Notes under the pieces: model-generated
Databases searched by the model: none
The model's input: only the letters and a program-made list of their open reading frames with translations
What the model was told of the DNA's origin: nothing
In this document: positions 1 to 11,442 of the stretch, in pieces
Position numbering within the stretch: the first letter of the stretch is position 1
Layout of the letters: every line of letters starts with the position of its first letter
Translations under genes and position numbers: made by a program
NCBI GenBank assembly: GCA_903813345.2
Contig: CAIIXF020000008.1
Location: 30,592,867-30,656,866, forward strand
DNA: 64,000 bases
Direction of reading: 5' to 3'
Origin: Owenia fusiformis
Lineage: Eukaryota > Annelida > Polychaeta > Sabellida > Oweniidae

Positions 1-1
1 T

Positions 2-1921
2 GCGGAATGGCTTGTTGTGGCTCAAAGGTTTGATGGAAGTGTAAACTTCACGAGGTATTATGAAGATTACAGTATTGGCTTTGGTAATCCCCCGTCAGAG
101 TACTTCATTGGACTCGACAATTTTGTGTCTGCAGCCTCACAAGATATATATATGTTGCGTTTTGAGTTGACAACATGGGAAAATGAAACCAGAACGGCCG
201 ATTATATGACGTTTGATGCCACACCTTTAGATTATGCCGATGTAGGTTACTATACCCCTTCCTGGTATAGTTTAAGAATATGGAATTTTCGAGGCACAGC
301 TGGAAATTCTCTTAACTATAGAGTGAAATATAATTATACTAGCCGAAATTATATCGGATTTACGAATACAGGAAAATGTTTTAAGGAGGAGATAGGATGG
401 TGGTGGGGTTATTGTGGTAAAGCCAACCTATTTGGACGATATAACCATGGACCTGAATGTGATAAAGCAATGGACTGTATGAGTTGGCAAGCATGGCCAG
501 ACCAACTTCTAAATGAAAAGGATAATAAGTTTTATTCATTCAAAGCTATGAGAATAATGATACGTCCACTGCCCATTGAAGCCCCTCCAAAATGTATAAA
601 AGGGGTTGCTAATGAATTTAACGCTGCTCAAAGAAGTGATAATGATAACAAGCTTCTTGCCAAATGTGAAGGACAGTGGTTGGTTGTTGCTCACAGGTTT
701 GACGGAAGCATTGATTTCAATCGCACATGGAATGAATATAAAGCCGGATTTGGTAACATCTCTGGAGAGTTCTTCATAGGTCTTCAAGCTCTATTTAGAT
801 TGACACTTAGAAATACATTCATGGTCCGTTTTGAAATGATAAATAATAGTGGTATAATGATTTATTTGGAGAATGATGGCTTCACTATCTCAGATGAACA
901 CGATCGTTTTCGATTTTCGGTTCATGATTTCTGGGAGAACAGAAGAAATGGAAGTTTTGCCTATATGCCTAATACAAGGTTCTCTACTTGGGATAATGAT
1001 AATAACCATGATATATCATGTGTGCAGCAAACAGGCGGACCATTCTGGCATTCTCATTCTGCAGACAAGTGTGACACAACATGGCCATCATATATCTTTG
1101 GACAATTCAAATTCAAGGACATGAAAATGATGATCAAACTTGTTGAGACGCCGTGTGGTGAACGAAAAAGTGGGATCAATGATATACATCCCCTGGGTGG
1201 ATCGTCATTTAAAGCAAAGTGTGAGGAAAACTGGCTCATGGTCGCTCACAGATTTGATGGGAGTGTCGATTTTTATCGTACTTGGGCTGAATATAAAACT
1301 GGTTTCGGTGATCCATCGGGAGAGTACTTTATTGGCCTTAATAATTTATTATCTTTGTTTACTGGAGATAGAAATTATGTGCTAAGATTGGAATTCACAA
1401 CATGGGATGGGCGAACTGAGACTGCAGAATACTACGTATTTCGACTTGGCTGGAAAAGTGAAACTTCCATTCGACTTGAGGATTTTCGAGGTTCTGGAAA
1501 AGATGTTATATCAACTTCTGATTATTACCATTATACTTATGACACCATTAATGACTACCCGTTTTCTACTTGGGATCGTGAGGATGATCCTTGGACAAAC
1601 TGTTCTGCATTACGCAGAGGTGCCTGGTGGTGGTACAGACCAGAAGGAAGCTCTGAATACTATTATGAAAGAGGTGTGGATTACAAGGACCAAGATGGCT
1701 GTGGATTTACCAACCCATTTGGACGATATATGAATGAATCAAAATGTGACATAGAGTATGGATGCATGAGCTGGTTAGGTTGGCCAGGGGAGCTTTTCAG
1801 TGAAGCCGAGCGGAAAGCAAACAAGGATCTTCACAATGGCTGGTATTCATTCAAAGAGATGAAATTCCTGATACGTCCTAGAGAACCAAATTGGTTAAGT
1901 TGGAATTGGTGGGCGTATTAA
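2..1921 (+). CDS. Triple fibrinogen-domain secreted protein, copy A1 (3' part of last exon)
   Basis: The reading frame is open from the window edge to TAA at 1919-1921. It lacks only exon 1 and the first few codons of exon 2, which lie outside the window. It encodes three fibrinogen C-terminal-like domains (FReDs). Each starts with the family signature (W-L-x-V-A-x-R-F-D-G-S-x-x-F, then GFG, a G/S-E-Y/F-F-I-G-L motif) and ends with F-K-x-M-x-x-x-I-R/K. FReD2 begins at the Cys near 594 and FReD3 near 1155. FReD2 is almost the same as in A3, but FReD1 and especially FReD3 carry many replacements and 1-3 codon indels. The C-terminal tail is unique (NWLSWNWWAY) and the 3' flank after 1921 does not match the other copies. 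FReD proteins are known as secreted lectin-like recognition molecules in invertebrates; a role in recognition here is inference. Confidence 0.85.
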   Translation, partial: AEWLVVAQRFDGSVNFTRYYEDYSIGFGNPPSEYFIGLDNFVSAASQDIYMLRFELTTWENETRTADYMTFDATPLDYADVGYYTPSWYSLRIWNFRGTAGNSLNYRVKYNYTSRNYIGFTNTGKCFKEEIGWWWGYCGKANLFGRYNHGPECDKAMDCMSWQAWPDQLLNEKDNKFYSFKAMRIMIRPLPIEAPPKCIKGVANEFNAAQRSDNDNKLLAKCEGQWLVVAHRFDGSIDFNRTWNEYKAGFGNISGEFFIGLQALFRLTLRNTFMVRFEMINNSGIMIYLENDGFTISDEHDRFRFSVHDFWENRRNGSFAYMPNTRFSTWDNDNNHDISCVQQTGGPFWHSHSADKCDTTWPSYIFGQFKFKDMKMMIKLVETPCGERKSGINDIHPLGGSSFKAKCEENWLMVAHRFDGSVDFYRTWAEYKTGFGDPSGEYFIGLNNLLSLFTGDRNYVLRLEFTTWDGRTETAEYYVFRLGWKSETSIRLEDFRGSGKDVISTSDYYHYTYDTINDYPFSTWDREDDPWTNCSALRRGAWWWYRPEGSSEYYYERGVDYKDQDGCGFTNPFGRYMNESKCDIEYGCMSWLGWPGELFSEAERKANKDLHNGWYSFKEMKFLIRPREPNWLSWNWWAY

Positions 1922-2329
1922 TGACATATATGTCTGATGACTTTGCATTTGTATCTGGTTATGGGACTGATATACAGACATTAAAAACGCAATTCACTTC
2001 TAGAAAGAATTTAATTACTACTTTTATCTTTTTGGAAATATATAAAACTTTTGAAATAAACCAATTATAATTGTTTAACTAGGTTTAAAAGAATATATTA
2101 TGCTTTGAATATTATTAACTACACAATTGCAATAGGTTTCCAAGAGAGCTAAAATTTTTAATTGCATTTCTCATGGATAAATTATCTCATTTCTCGCATA
2201 TATTTATCAACTGATTGTCTTAATTTCGTGGACAAAAGACACATGAATGCTATGAATTGGTGTAAATTGTCGCTTACTAAAAGATAAATGTACATGTGAC
2301 CTCTAAAATTTGTTTTAAATAAATTTTTC
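1922..2329. other. 3' flank of A1, no gene seen
   Basis: AT-rich non-coding DNA with no recognisable exon. An AATAAA hexamer lies near 2055, about 135 bases after the stop codon, and could be the poly(A) signal of A1. This stretch is not repeated after A2, A3 or A4, so A1 sits at a different duplication breakpoint. Confidence 0.5.
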
Positions 2330-2640
2330 GAACAAAAAGTCCTTCAAAAACAACGTTTTGAAGTTAAAAAAAAGTTTCACATTTCACATGTATCACATTC
2401 TTAAAACATTGGGTATGGCTATAATTTAAGCCAAAGCGGTTCAAACTTTTTATGGCATATGGTGCCTTTAGTAACTTCACCAATTTATAACATATCATGG
2501 ATCTTTTGGGAAATATTGTATTTGAGGTCTTGGTATGTTCATTGTACATGTTACCTGCAATTCTGTCACCCTCTGAAGATTTGATTCTGCCTGTAGTTAT
2601 AAGTTAACGAAAACTAAGCAACATTGGTGACATGTACATG
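2330..2640 (+). repeat. Old dispersed repeat, partner of 13600-13890
   Basis: The order of short matching blocks (AAGTCCTTCAAAAAC, GTTTCAC, ACATTGGG, CCAAAG-GGTTCA, GTACATGTTAC, CAACATTGGTGACATGT) is the same here and at 13600-13890 in B1 and its equivalents in B2-B4, with substitutions and indels between. This is a much older repeat than the A/B duplications. Copies upstream of A3 (from about 28341) and A4 (from about 48617) keep only the 3' part. Confidence 0.6.
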
Positions 2641-2708
2641 TATTTATGTCATAGATTTATATTACAAAAGGAAAATAAGATATATGTGGTCATGAAAAAT
2701 TAAATTTC

Positions 2709-3022
2709 TTATTTGGTCAAGAAACTTTTACTATAGTTTAAAAAACAAGACTTTGGACTCTGCATTGCAAGACAATAAATAAAAGAACCAAGACTCAACC
2801 GCTTCAAACGAGTCGACGAATGACCTATCTGAAAAACGGTGGGAAATTTAAATAAGGTTGACCCAAATTTTGGAACGACTATAACTCTATCAATACCGAT
2901 GTAAGTTCCTAGAGGATCCCACATTGAATGAATGCTTTGTGTGCCAAATTTAAGATCTACCAACCTCCATTTAAGAAATTTATTCAAGAAATGGAGGGTT
3001 GCTTTTTGGGGTCATCCTGTAT
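2709..3022 (-). repeat. Transposon-end remnant upstream of A2
   Basis: The right edge reads, on the minus strand, TACAGGATGACCCCAAAAAG, the form of mariner-type terminal repeats, followed by a small hairpin (CCTCCATTT / AAATGGAGG). A minus-strand open stretch follows but I recognise no transposase motif. The left terminus is not visible, so this is a truncated element. It is duplicated with the A module. Confidence 0.4.
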
Positions 3023-4590
3023 ATCAGAAATAACAAGCTAAATTAAAAAATCTCAAAGTTATATTCAAACTATTCGATTTGTTCCATTCAAAACTGTAAG
3101 ATAGCTTATTTGTTACGCGGACAAAGTGTTTATGGAGAAAAGATCATTTGTTTGTCATTTGGTACTTAGGTGTAAATGACGATTCTATAACTTCAAGATT
3201 AAATTTCTGTATTTCCAAATTAGAAAATTGCCAACAAATTCATCAAACCACAAACACTTTCACGTCGATAAATGTGAGGATGAATTTTTATATTTCCACA
3301 ATAGGCTGAACAAATGTCAACTAATATCAACAGACCACAAACCTTTATAAAAAGGCAATGACAACGATGATTTGAATTTATATTGCTTCATTTATAACGA
3401 ACACATTTTTATGTCAATAATTAGTAACTTGCGGTTTCCTTAAAGGCCCTTTGTAACATTGCATACTTGAGATACTCCCAACAAAATCCACCATTAAAGT
3501 GTCCATGGGCGATAAAATGTTAGTGGGTGTTGTAAACTTTATTTTGTGATATCTGCTTGTGGTATGCTTTTAAATATTGTTAAATGGTCTCTCACTTTTT
3601 GTGGACGGTTTTCTGTGGTGTCGTTCGACGTCTGTAACAAATGTTAGGTGATGTTTTGTATGTTAACGCCTTCCAATATCATCATTGCCATCCAGAACAC
3701 CTTTTGGTAGGCCTAAATCATCATTTATTAGAGCACATGAACCATGAATTAACCCACTGGTGATGAAATGGTTAATAACTACATGTAACTTCCACGTCAA
3801 AATCCTCTCATAGGGAATTTTTATGTATTCAGAGAGATTGAAAAACCAAAGTGAAGCTATTCCGAGATAATGTAGATATATTATATCATCAACATGTGTA
3901 GAGCCTTTAATTTTTAATTATGCGTTTGTTGTTTCTGGAAAACGAGTTATATGCACCTTACTTTGAGTCAACAACAGCTCTTCTAATAAGCTCTTCTAAT
4001 TCGTGGCTTCGTGAATTGCAAGATGGGTCCACTTGGTGAGTAATGCTATATTTCTGGTATTCCGTACATTAAGTATTTATTTATTACTATAAATATAATG
4101 ATATTTGATGTATAACTAACTAGAGCAATTCATTCAGTAATTCATGATCTATAATGTGGCATCGTAGATGATTGCTTACAGTATAGAACACTAAATGGAA
4201 ATAGATTTTTTCTGTGTTGTTTATCATATTCAATTATATGATTTTTGGCTAATATATGACCTATGATTCAGCAATGCAAAAGGCTTTGCATTGCGAATTT
4301 GGCCTTTCTTATTGCAATGATGAGAAAAAAACATTGGTCACATATATCGGGTGTCACAAAAAAGTGAGCTGCTTTTTGACAATTATTTTCTCTGCACTCA
4401 TGATTGATCAATTTCATTGAAATTTTCTAAAGAGTAGCCTAATGGTATCCTTACCAAGTGGTACAAAAAGAGATCAATTATGTGAGAATGACAAATTAAA
4501 AAAATGCATGTCAAAAAATCCAATATCAGAGCTGTGCAACGAGACCTTCATAGCGTTTGTGCCAGGTATTAGTTGATACTTGATAGCATC
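3023..4590. other. Spacer upstream of A2
   Basis: AT-rich non-coding DNA shared almost unchanged with the spacers upstream of A3 (28916-30480) and A4 (49180-50760). Nothing in it looks coding. It presumably contains distal regulatory DNA of the FReD gene, which the sequence does not show directly. Confidence 0.5.
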
Positions 4591-5008
4591 TGTCAAACAG
4601 TTTTAGTCTCAAAACGCGTGTGCTCCTTGTGTTTATTCATTTATGATCACTGTCTGAGCTTTCAGTTGCAGAGGTATTAACCCGCTCTGGGTTCTTAAGG
4701 ACAGTTGAGCAGTGTGTGTGTGTAGAAAATGTCCGTTGTGCTTCCTCTGGTGTGTTCGAGCGTTAAAATCAGCTGCAGATCGACTAACAAAACAACCTTT
4801 TTTGGGGTTGTTGGGTTGGCGGAGAGGGCTTGAGCGCCAGCACGTTCAGTCTAGGCGATTGGGCGCCGTAACCACGAGGTTGCGAGACGCGTGTGCTCCT
4901 TGTGTTTATTCATTTATCTGTGTGTCGGGTCTATTGATTTGTTCCATTGTTCTTTGTATCCAAAATACGATCTGTCCAAAATTTCAGTTTGGAAGGATTA
5001 AAGATGCA
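4591..5008 (+). promoter_or_regulatory. 5' leader / promoter-proximal region of A2
   Basis: A 31-bp block starting ACGCGTGTGCTCCTTG occurs twice in direct orientation, at about 4614 and 4889, together with a short (TG)n run near 4711. An open frame runs through from 4712, but the same stretch is frame-shifted in A3 by loss of one T in a T-run near 30690, while everything from the ATG at 5009 is conserved. The stretch is therefore best read as 5' untranslated leader or promoter. Confidence 0.5.
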
Positions 5009-7899
5009 ATGATATTTTCAGGCCTGTTTTGTGGACTGATATGTTCCTTGGTATTTCTCCTTAATGGGACAGAAGTTAGGTGTAAAGAAGAAGGTATCAA
5101 CGAGATAAAGTATCTCAACAAGTACAAACTGACTGAGATGTTTCTTCAGGTTAGACCAAAAAATATCCAACCCCTTCTTGAAGCCACTACAAAGGTTGCC
5201 AAAGAATATATCACTAAGATTCTTGGTACAGATAAAGATGAGCACGTAGTTGAAAAGTTAATTACAAATACGAATAGAATTGGCAAACGTCTGAGCCCGT
5301 TTTGGGAACAATTGGAAGAATGGGAAACATTGAGAAATCAGCTTTTGGATGCTTCCTACAATTTTATAGAAACTATGATTGAAGACGCAGGTGAAACATT
5401 CGATTCTATCAGTTGGCTTATTGATTTTCAAACTATAGCGTATTTGGCAGAAAGAGAGGGGGTTACTTACATAAATGATGATTTGCTAAAAGGTCTTAAA
5501 ATTACAAAAGACTATAGAAAACGCTTGAACAAAATGTTCAAAATCACTCCAGATTTAAAACAAATGAAAGAGGCTAAAATACTTAAACAAAATTTGAGCC
5601 AATTCTATAAGGTGACCAAAAAGTTTCGGAAATTGACAAAGTGGATCGTCAAGGTTATCCTACAGTTGATGATCCCTGATGGAATAGAGAACATGGGTAT
5701 GTTAAAGTTTACTGTTATCACACATTTTATGATTTTGTCATATTATCACTATAACGAGTATTTAGTATGCCTATAAAATTGAATCCATTTCCTATTGAAT
5801 CAATGATGTCTAGGAATTATTTTTTGTTCGCATCACAAATGTCTAAACAATTTCTTTACAAATAGTGTTTTGATTGTGTAATTACAGGGTCTAACAACTG
5901 CAATGCAGAGTCTAAAGGTGTTAATCTTATAAGGACTGATGACGGTGCGAGTTTCTTAGCAGTGTGTGATGCGGAATGGCTTGTTGTGGCTCAAAGGTTT
6001 GATGGAAGTGTAAACTTCACGAGGTATTATGAAGATTACAGTATTGGCTTTGGTGATCCCCCTTCAGAGTACTTCATTGGACTCGACAATTTTGTGTCTG
6101 CAGCCTCACAAGATATATATATGTTGCGTTTTGAGTTGACAACATGGGAAAATGAAACCAGAACGGCCGATTACTTGAGGTTTGATGCCACTCCTTTAGA
6201 TTATGCCGATGTATATTACTATTCACCTTCCTGGTATAGTTTAAGAATAAGGAATTTTCGAGGCACAGCTGGAAATTCCCTTAACTATAGAGTGAAATAT
6301 GATTATATTGACGGAAGATACATGTATGTCGGATTTACGAATACTGGGAAATGCTTAAAGGAGGAGATAGGATGGTGGTGGGGTTATTGTGGTAAAGCTA
6401 ACCTATTTGGACGATATAACCATGGACCTGAATGCGATAAAGCAATGGACTGTATGAGTTGGCAAGCATGGCCAGACCAACTTCTAAATGAAAAGGATAA
6501 TAAGTTTTATTCATTTAAAGCTATGAGAATAATGATACGTCCACTGCCCATTGAAGCCCCTCCAAAATGTATAAAAGGGGTTGCTAATGAATTTAACGCT
6601 GCTCAAAGAAGTGATAGCGATAAAAAGCTTCTTGCCAAATGTGAAGGCCAGTGGTTGGTTGTTGCTCACAGGTTTGACGGAAGCATTGATTTCAATCGCA
6701 CATGGAATGAATATAAAGCCGGATTTGGTAACATCTCTGGAGAGTTCTTCATAGGTCTTCAAGCTCTATTTAGATTAACACTTAGAAATACATTCATGGT
6801 CCGTTTTGAAATGATAAATAATAGTGGTATAATGATTTATTTGGAGAATGATGGCTTCACTATCTCAGATGAACACGATCGTTTTCGATTTTCGGTTCAT
6901 GATTTCTTGGAGAACAGAAGAAATGGAAGTTTTGCCTATATGCCTAATACTAGGTTCTCTACTTGGGATAATGATAATGATGACTACCATGGTATATCAT
7001 GTGTGCAGCTAACAGGCGGACCATTCTGGCATTCTCATTCTGCAGACAAATGTGACACAACATGGCCATCATATATCTTTGGACAATTCAAATTCAAGGA
7101 CATGAAAATGATGATCAAACTTGTTGAGACGCCGTGTGGTGAACGAAAAAGTGGGATCAATGATATACATCCCCTGGGTGGATCGTCATTTAAAGCAAAG
7201 TGTGAGGAAAACTGGCTCATGGTCGCTCACAGATTTGATGGGAGTGTCGATTTTTATCGTACTTGGGCTGAATATAAAACTGGTTTCGGTGATCCATCGG
7301 GAGAGTACTTTATTGGCCTTAATAATTTATTATCTTTGTTTACTGGAGATAGAAATTATGTGCTAAGATTGGAGTTCACAACATGGGATGGGCGATCTGA
7401 GACTGCAGAATACTACGTATTTCGACTTGGCTTGACACAACGTGAAACTGCCATTCGACTTGAGGATTTTCGAGGTTCTGGAAAAGATGTTATGTCAAGT
7501 TCCCATCATTACCATTATAGTCAGGGTCAGGTTGACGACAACCCGTTTTCTACTTGGGATAATGAGTATGAGTATGCTATGACAAACTGTTCTGCATTAC
7601 GCAGAGGTGCCTGGTGGTGGTACAGACCAGAAAGAGGTTCTGAAATCTATAATGAAAGAGGTGTGGATATGGAGGACCAAGATTACTGTGGATTTACCAA
7701 CCCATTTGGACGATATATGAATGAATCAAAATGTGACATAGAGTATGGATGCATGAGCTGGTTGGGTTGGCCAGGGGAGCTTTTCAGTGAAGCTGAGCGG
7801 AAAGCAAACAAGGATCTTCACAATGGCTGGTATTCATTCAAAGAGATGAAATTCCTGATACGTCCTAGAGAACCAAATTGGCCTTGGCCTTGGCCATAG
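5009..7899 (+). CDS. Triple fibrinogen-domain secreted protein, copy A2 (complete)
   Basis: Two exons, 5009-5696 and 5888-7899. The donor is GTATGT at 5697 and the acceptor is TTACAG at 5882-5887, phase 1, giving 899 residues. Start ATG 5009 is chosen because a signal peptide follows at once (MIFSGLFCGLICSLVFLLNG) and because the frame upstream is not conserved in A3. Residues about 25-229 are charged, mostly helical, with no Ig domain and no family I recognise. Exon 2 encodes FReD1 (from Cys234), FReD2 (from Cys457) and FReD3 (from Cys646). Each has W-L-x-V-A-x-R-F-D-G-S and GFG. FReD1 and FReD3 keep the WWW core and the N-L/P-F-G-R-Y segment. FReD2 and FReD3 keep the FSTWD-acidic stretch that binds calcium in fibrinogen domains; FReD1 has lost it. 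There are several N-glycosylation sequons. The protein ends in NWPWPWP. It is likely an extracellular lectin-like recognition protein. Unique to A2 is a two-residue-longer loop in FReD2 (near 6977). Confidence 0.9.
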
Positions 7900-8151
7900 A
7901 ACATTTTGACTAAACACTCAAAACCGCTTAAGTGTGAAATTAATTTTGTTAAAATGTTTTTTTCAAATAGACATATATCTGTATACATTTGTACATTCGT
8001 TACCAAAGGCATTGAAGTAAACTCCAAGGAAGAATAGGCGAATTTTCAAATTGAAATTAGGGTCCGTCTCAAACATGTCGATTTTCACATCTTGACCCCT
8101 TGATTAATATGTCAAGCCATTCAAATTAGAATGCAACATTTTCAAAAAAAC
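7900..8151. other. 3' flank of A2 with empty mariner site
   Basis: Non-coding. The run ACATATATCTG at 7971-7981 is the uninterrupted site at which A3 and A4 carry the 1.1-kb mariner relic, so A2 shows the pre-insertion state. Confidence 0.7.
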
Positions 8152-9949
8152 AAGAACGTTCCTCATGGTACTTAAATGTCCTTTAAAGTCGCAGATGGAT
8201 TTGGACTACATGCTTTTTCTTTTTGATGTGCATCACTTGTCAACATGAACCAATGAAATCTATCATTTTTCTCGATTTTTTACTTACTTTTTGTTTTTCA
8301 TTTGAATAAAATTGAAAGGGTCGACTCTATTGAAACATGAATCGATGCGATTATGAAAAATGATGCTAAAGACGATAAGAAAATGATAACAGTTTTATTT
8401 GGGAAGAATTTATTATTAGGCTTGTTCACTATTCATCCGCATGTCGATTTTCACAAGACAAAATAAACAAATGACAATGAGTTAGAAAGTTCACTTTAGG
8501 GAACGCTTACTTCACGAATCGACATTTCTGATATGTAGGATATAACTAGCTAAATTTAGAAACATCCAGTTTGTATTTGTATCCAAATATGACCACGTTT
8601 ATGTAAAATTTCCCGTCAAAACCTGACATAAATCATGATTTGCAGAATCTTGTCGTGTTTCACATTTTATTCTAAAATATCGTGAAAGAAAATTTTAGTA
8701 CATGTACGTTTTACGTCCATGAAACCATATACAAGCAAAGTTAATGTGCAAAGTTAACAAGCAAAGTTAATGAAAAGTGAACACATCTTTTCTGCATTCT
8801 TTTCACACCAACTGTACCAAAACATTGCACTGATTCATGAAACCAGGATATTACATTTTTTAGATTGAATGACAATGGGATGACAGATGCCATGTCGCCA
8901 AAATAATTTTTTGACACCCTTGGCATATGTTTTCCCTTTTATCACATATACCAGATATGGTACCTTGACTTGTTTTTACAATATAATTTGAGTAATTTTT
9001 CCTTTGGGTTTAGCTTTTAATGAATGCTTAGACCAGTTGCAGGTTGACGTAGTGACGCTTTTCCTGCATGTATCACAATAACAGGACAACCATTTACGTC
9101 ATATTGGAGTACAAACAGCATCTTTCTTGATATCTAGATCTGAAATGTCCCTTTAACATATTTTAAATCAAGATGTCGATCCTCATTCTACTCGAGTGTA
9201 CTTATCAATTGTAACATATGATATTGATGTCGAGACAACTCAGTCAAGTCTATTATGGCTGGCGTATAGTTCAATCATAAAAAATCATCTGCACTGGTGT
9301 AGACACGTTTCTCTTGACACCATTATCTGCGGAGTGCTTCGCCAATGAACCCCTCCTCTGTCTCCAAGTTCTTATCACAAGAGCCCTTTTCCATGACCAC
9401 TTGAAGTGTTTTGATAACTATGCTTTGGTGGCCGCTTTAGAGAAACAAATTTCTTTCTTATCAGACTCGATCCCTTTCCGGATTTCTCATTTCGCATCTC
9501 ATAACTTTCGTTAAACTTGTTCCGTCTGATGTTTTGTTTTTCTTTGAAGCTCTTGAAGTCTATATATTTTTAGTGGTATACCCCCGGTTTTATTTTTCGA
9601 AGAGGGGAAGAATTCATCTCGCTTTTGTTGCCTCTATCGTCGCATGTGCATCTTGTGCTTTATGTTTCTAAAATAGTAGTTCGATTGGCGATATTTTTCA
9701 ATGAGGAACATAATTTTAATCACCGCTTGTCTTGACTTTTTGCTTTTTTTGTTCTCGGACGTTGATTACTTTTTGTTTTCTCTATATCATGTTTTGCAAC
9801 GAATTACGTTTGACGAAGGCACACTGAATCTTATACATCAGATCGTAATAATGTATCTAGGAGATCAGATCGTAATAATGAAATTAAAAAATACCTAATA
9901 AGCCAATAAACATCGTTGAAAAGCTATAAAATCGTTCGTGTTACAAATA
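8152..9949. other. Non-coding spacer of B1
   Basis: No exon is recognised. It holds one of the CATGTCGATTTTCAC 15-mers at 8440 (another lies just upstream, at 8074) and a triple CAAAGTTAA repeat near 8738-8770. The clean empty target site of the 3.6-kb element (ATTAT at 9322-9326) is also here. Short open frames differ in frame between B copies through small indels, so they are not coding. Confidence 0.6.
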
Positions 9950-11436
9950 CACACTACCCTACCTCGATAGCGCATGCGCGAATTTTTGGGCTTTCAATCA
10001 GGTCGCTTTTGAGTATATCGACTGCTTAGTGAAAAGGTTAATACGTTTGGTGCTCGGAGTGAGTCAATATTGCTATTCGCTGAACTTCAGTGGTGCAATA
10101 GTGAAGTCCATGTTCCAAGTTATATGATAGTTGAAGAAATAATGTAAATAATATCGTTTTAAATTTTAAAATATTTGATATGTCATAGTACACGGTACAC
10201 AGCTGCAAAAGTTGATCAATACAGGGTACAAGGAATGTAAATTGTTCAATAGTACAGGGAGCGAGAAAGTAAGCTGATTATACAGACATACTATGTCCCG
10301 ATCTCATGTATATTTACGTTGCAAACAGTGAACATAATACTAAAAAGGCCGCCTGTTGATGCTTTGAGGTGTCATCATTTGTTATTTAATCCAAATAAAG
10401 TAAACATTATTTAGTAGATTTAGACACGGGCTTTCAGGTCGTAAATGCATTTTAGTCATTAAATTAACAAGAACGCTAGATTATACGTGTTACTAGGGTA
10501 TCAAATTGAAATAAAATAACGAAATTAAATATAAACACGTAAGTGATAAATGACTATTGGCTATCAGGATTAATGACTATCCGCTATTCAGAATAATTAA
10601 AATTGCGTGTACTACATGTAAAGAATCTTTCTATATAACCCCTTGAATGGTCTAATTCACTACCGTCCTCAAAAACCGATCATTTAAAATAGTTTGTTCA
10701 AAATACCATCATGCCACGACATTTTGTTCTTCACGATTTGCTGTAGAGGTGATATGACGTCGTATTTCTCTATTATTGTAAAAAAACTAATACCAGATCG
10801 ATGTAGTCTTATATGACGTGTTGAATGTCAGATGTTTTTTGATGGTATCTGCTCCAGTGATTTTGCATTTAATCATGAAACGCTCATCACAAGACACCTC
10901 GAAACAAACATTATCTTCTTTGTGACAAGAGGAAAAATGTTTCACAATATGTTATGCCTTACGGCAAAGTAAAGATACATTTCCGGGACGACTATTTTGC
11001 ATCTTAAGATTTTAGAAAAACAATTAATTCACAAAAGTACAGTTGAATAACATACTGGAAAACGTATCCACATATAACACGATGACAAGCAGTTTAAATA
11101 ACAGTTTACTGGGGTTTTGTTACATATCAATGTAACATTTTCGAAGGGAAACTTACATGCTCCCTGTACGTTGACAGATTTACTGAAATGTATCGTGTAT
11201 TGCATTAAGTTTTGCTTCACTGCGCCCACTATTATCTATCTTTGCCTATAGTGGTTTTTTGCCAACAATATTCTACAAACTGCTTGATGAATCAATTCTA
11301 TGTCTGGTAGAACACTAAAAATAAATGTAAAATGTATTTTACGTTCAGAAATATGGAATTAAACCCACGTCCTCCATTTGCAACTTAGCTGTACCCTGTC
11401 TCCCTTTTAAACGTGGTCACGTGGTAGGGTAGTGTG
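9950..11436. mobile_element. 1,487-bp DNA transposon (non-autonomous), unclassified, only in B1
   Basis: Terminal inverted repeats CACACTACCCTACC / GGTAGGGTAGTGTG are flanked by a perfect 6-bp duplication CAAATA (9944-9949 and 11437-11442). B2, B3 and B4 have the uninterrupted site TTACAAATAAGAG (B2 near 20681), which proves insertion after B duplicated. There is no transposase-like open frame, so it was mobilised in trans. The 6-bp duplication and CACAC end do not fit Tc1/mariner (TA) or typical hAT (8 bp) well. Confidence 0.9.
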
Positions 11437-11442
11437 CAAATA

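Noticed and set aside
4712-5008. N-terminal extension of the A2 protein from an upstream ATG (4712)
   Set aside because: The upstream frame is shifted in A3 by one T, while the signal-peptide ATG and everything after are kept. The extension is also Cys/Arg-rich and not secretory.
8741-8926. 61-codon minus-strand frame present in all B copies
   Set aside because: Its persistence only reflects recent duplication; there is no splice context, homology or codon pattern, and B1 differs at its start region.
9314-9898. Plus-strand frames around 9314-9514 and 9701-9898 (and copies in B2-B4)
   Set aside because: Small indels between copies (for example at 9448, 20190 and 40085) change the frame, and the sequence is low-complexity T-rich.
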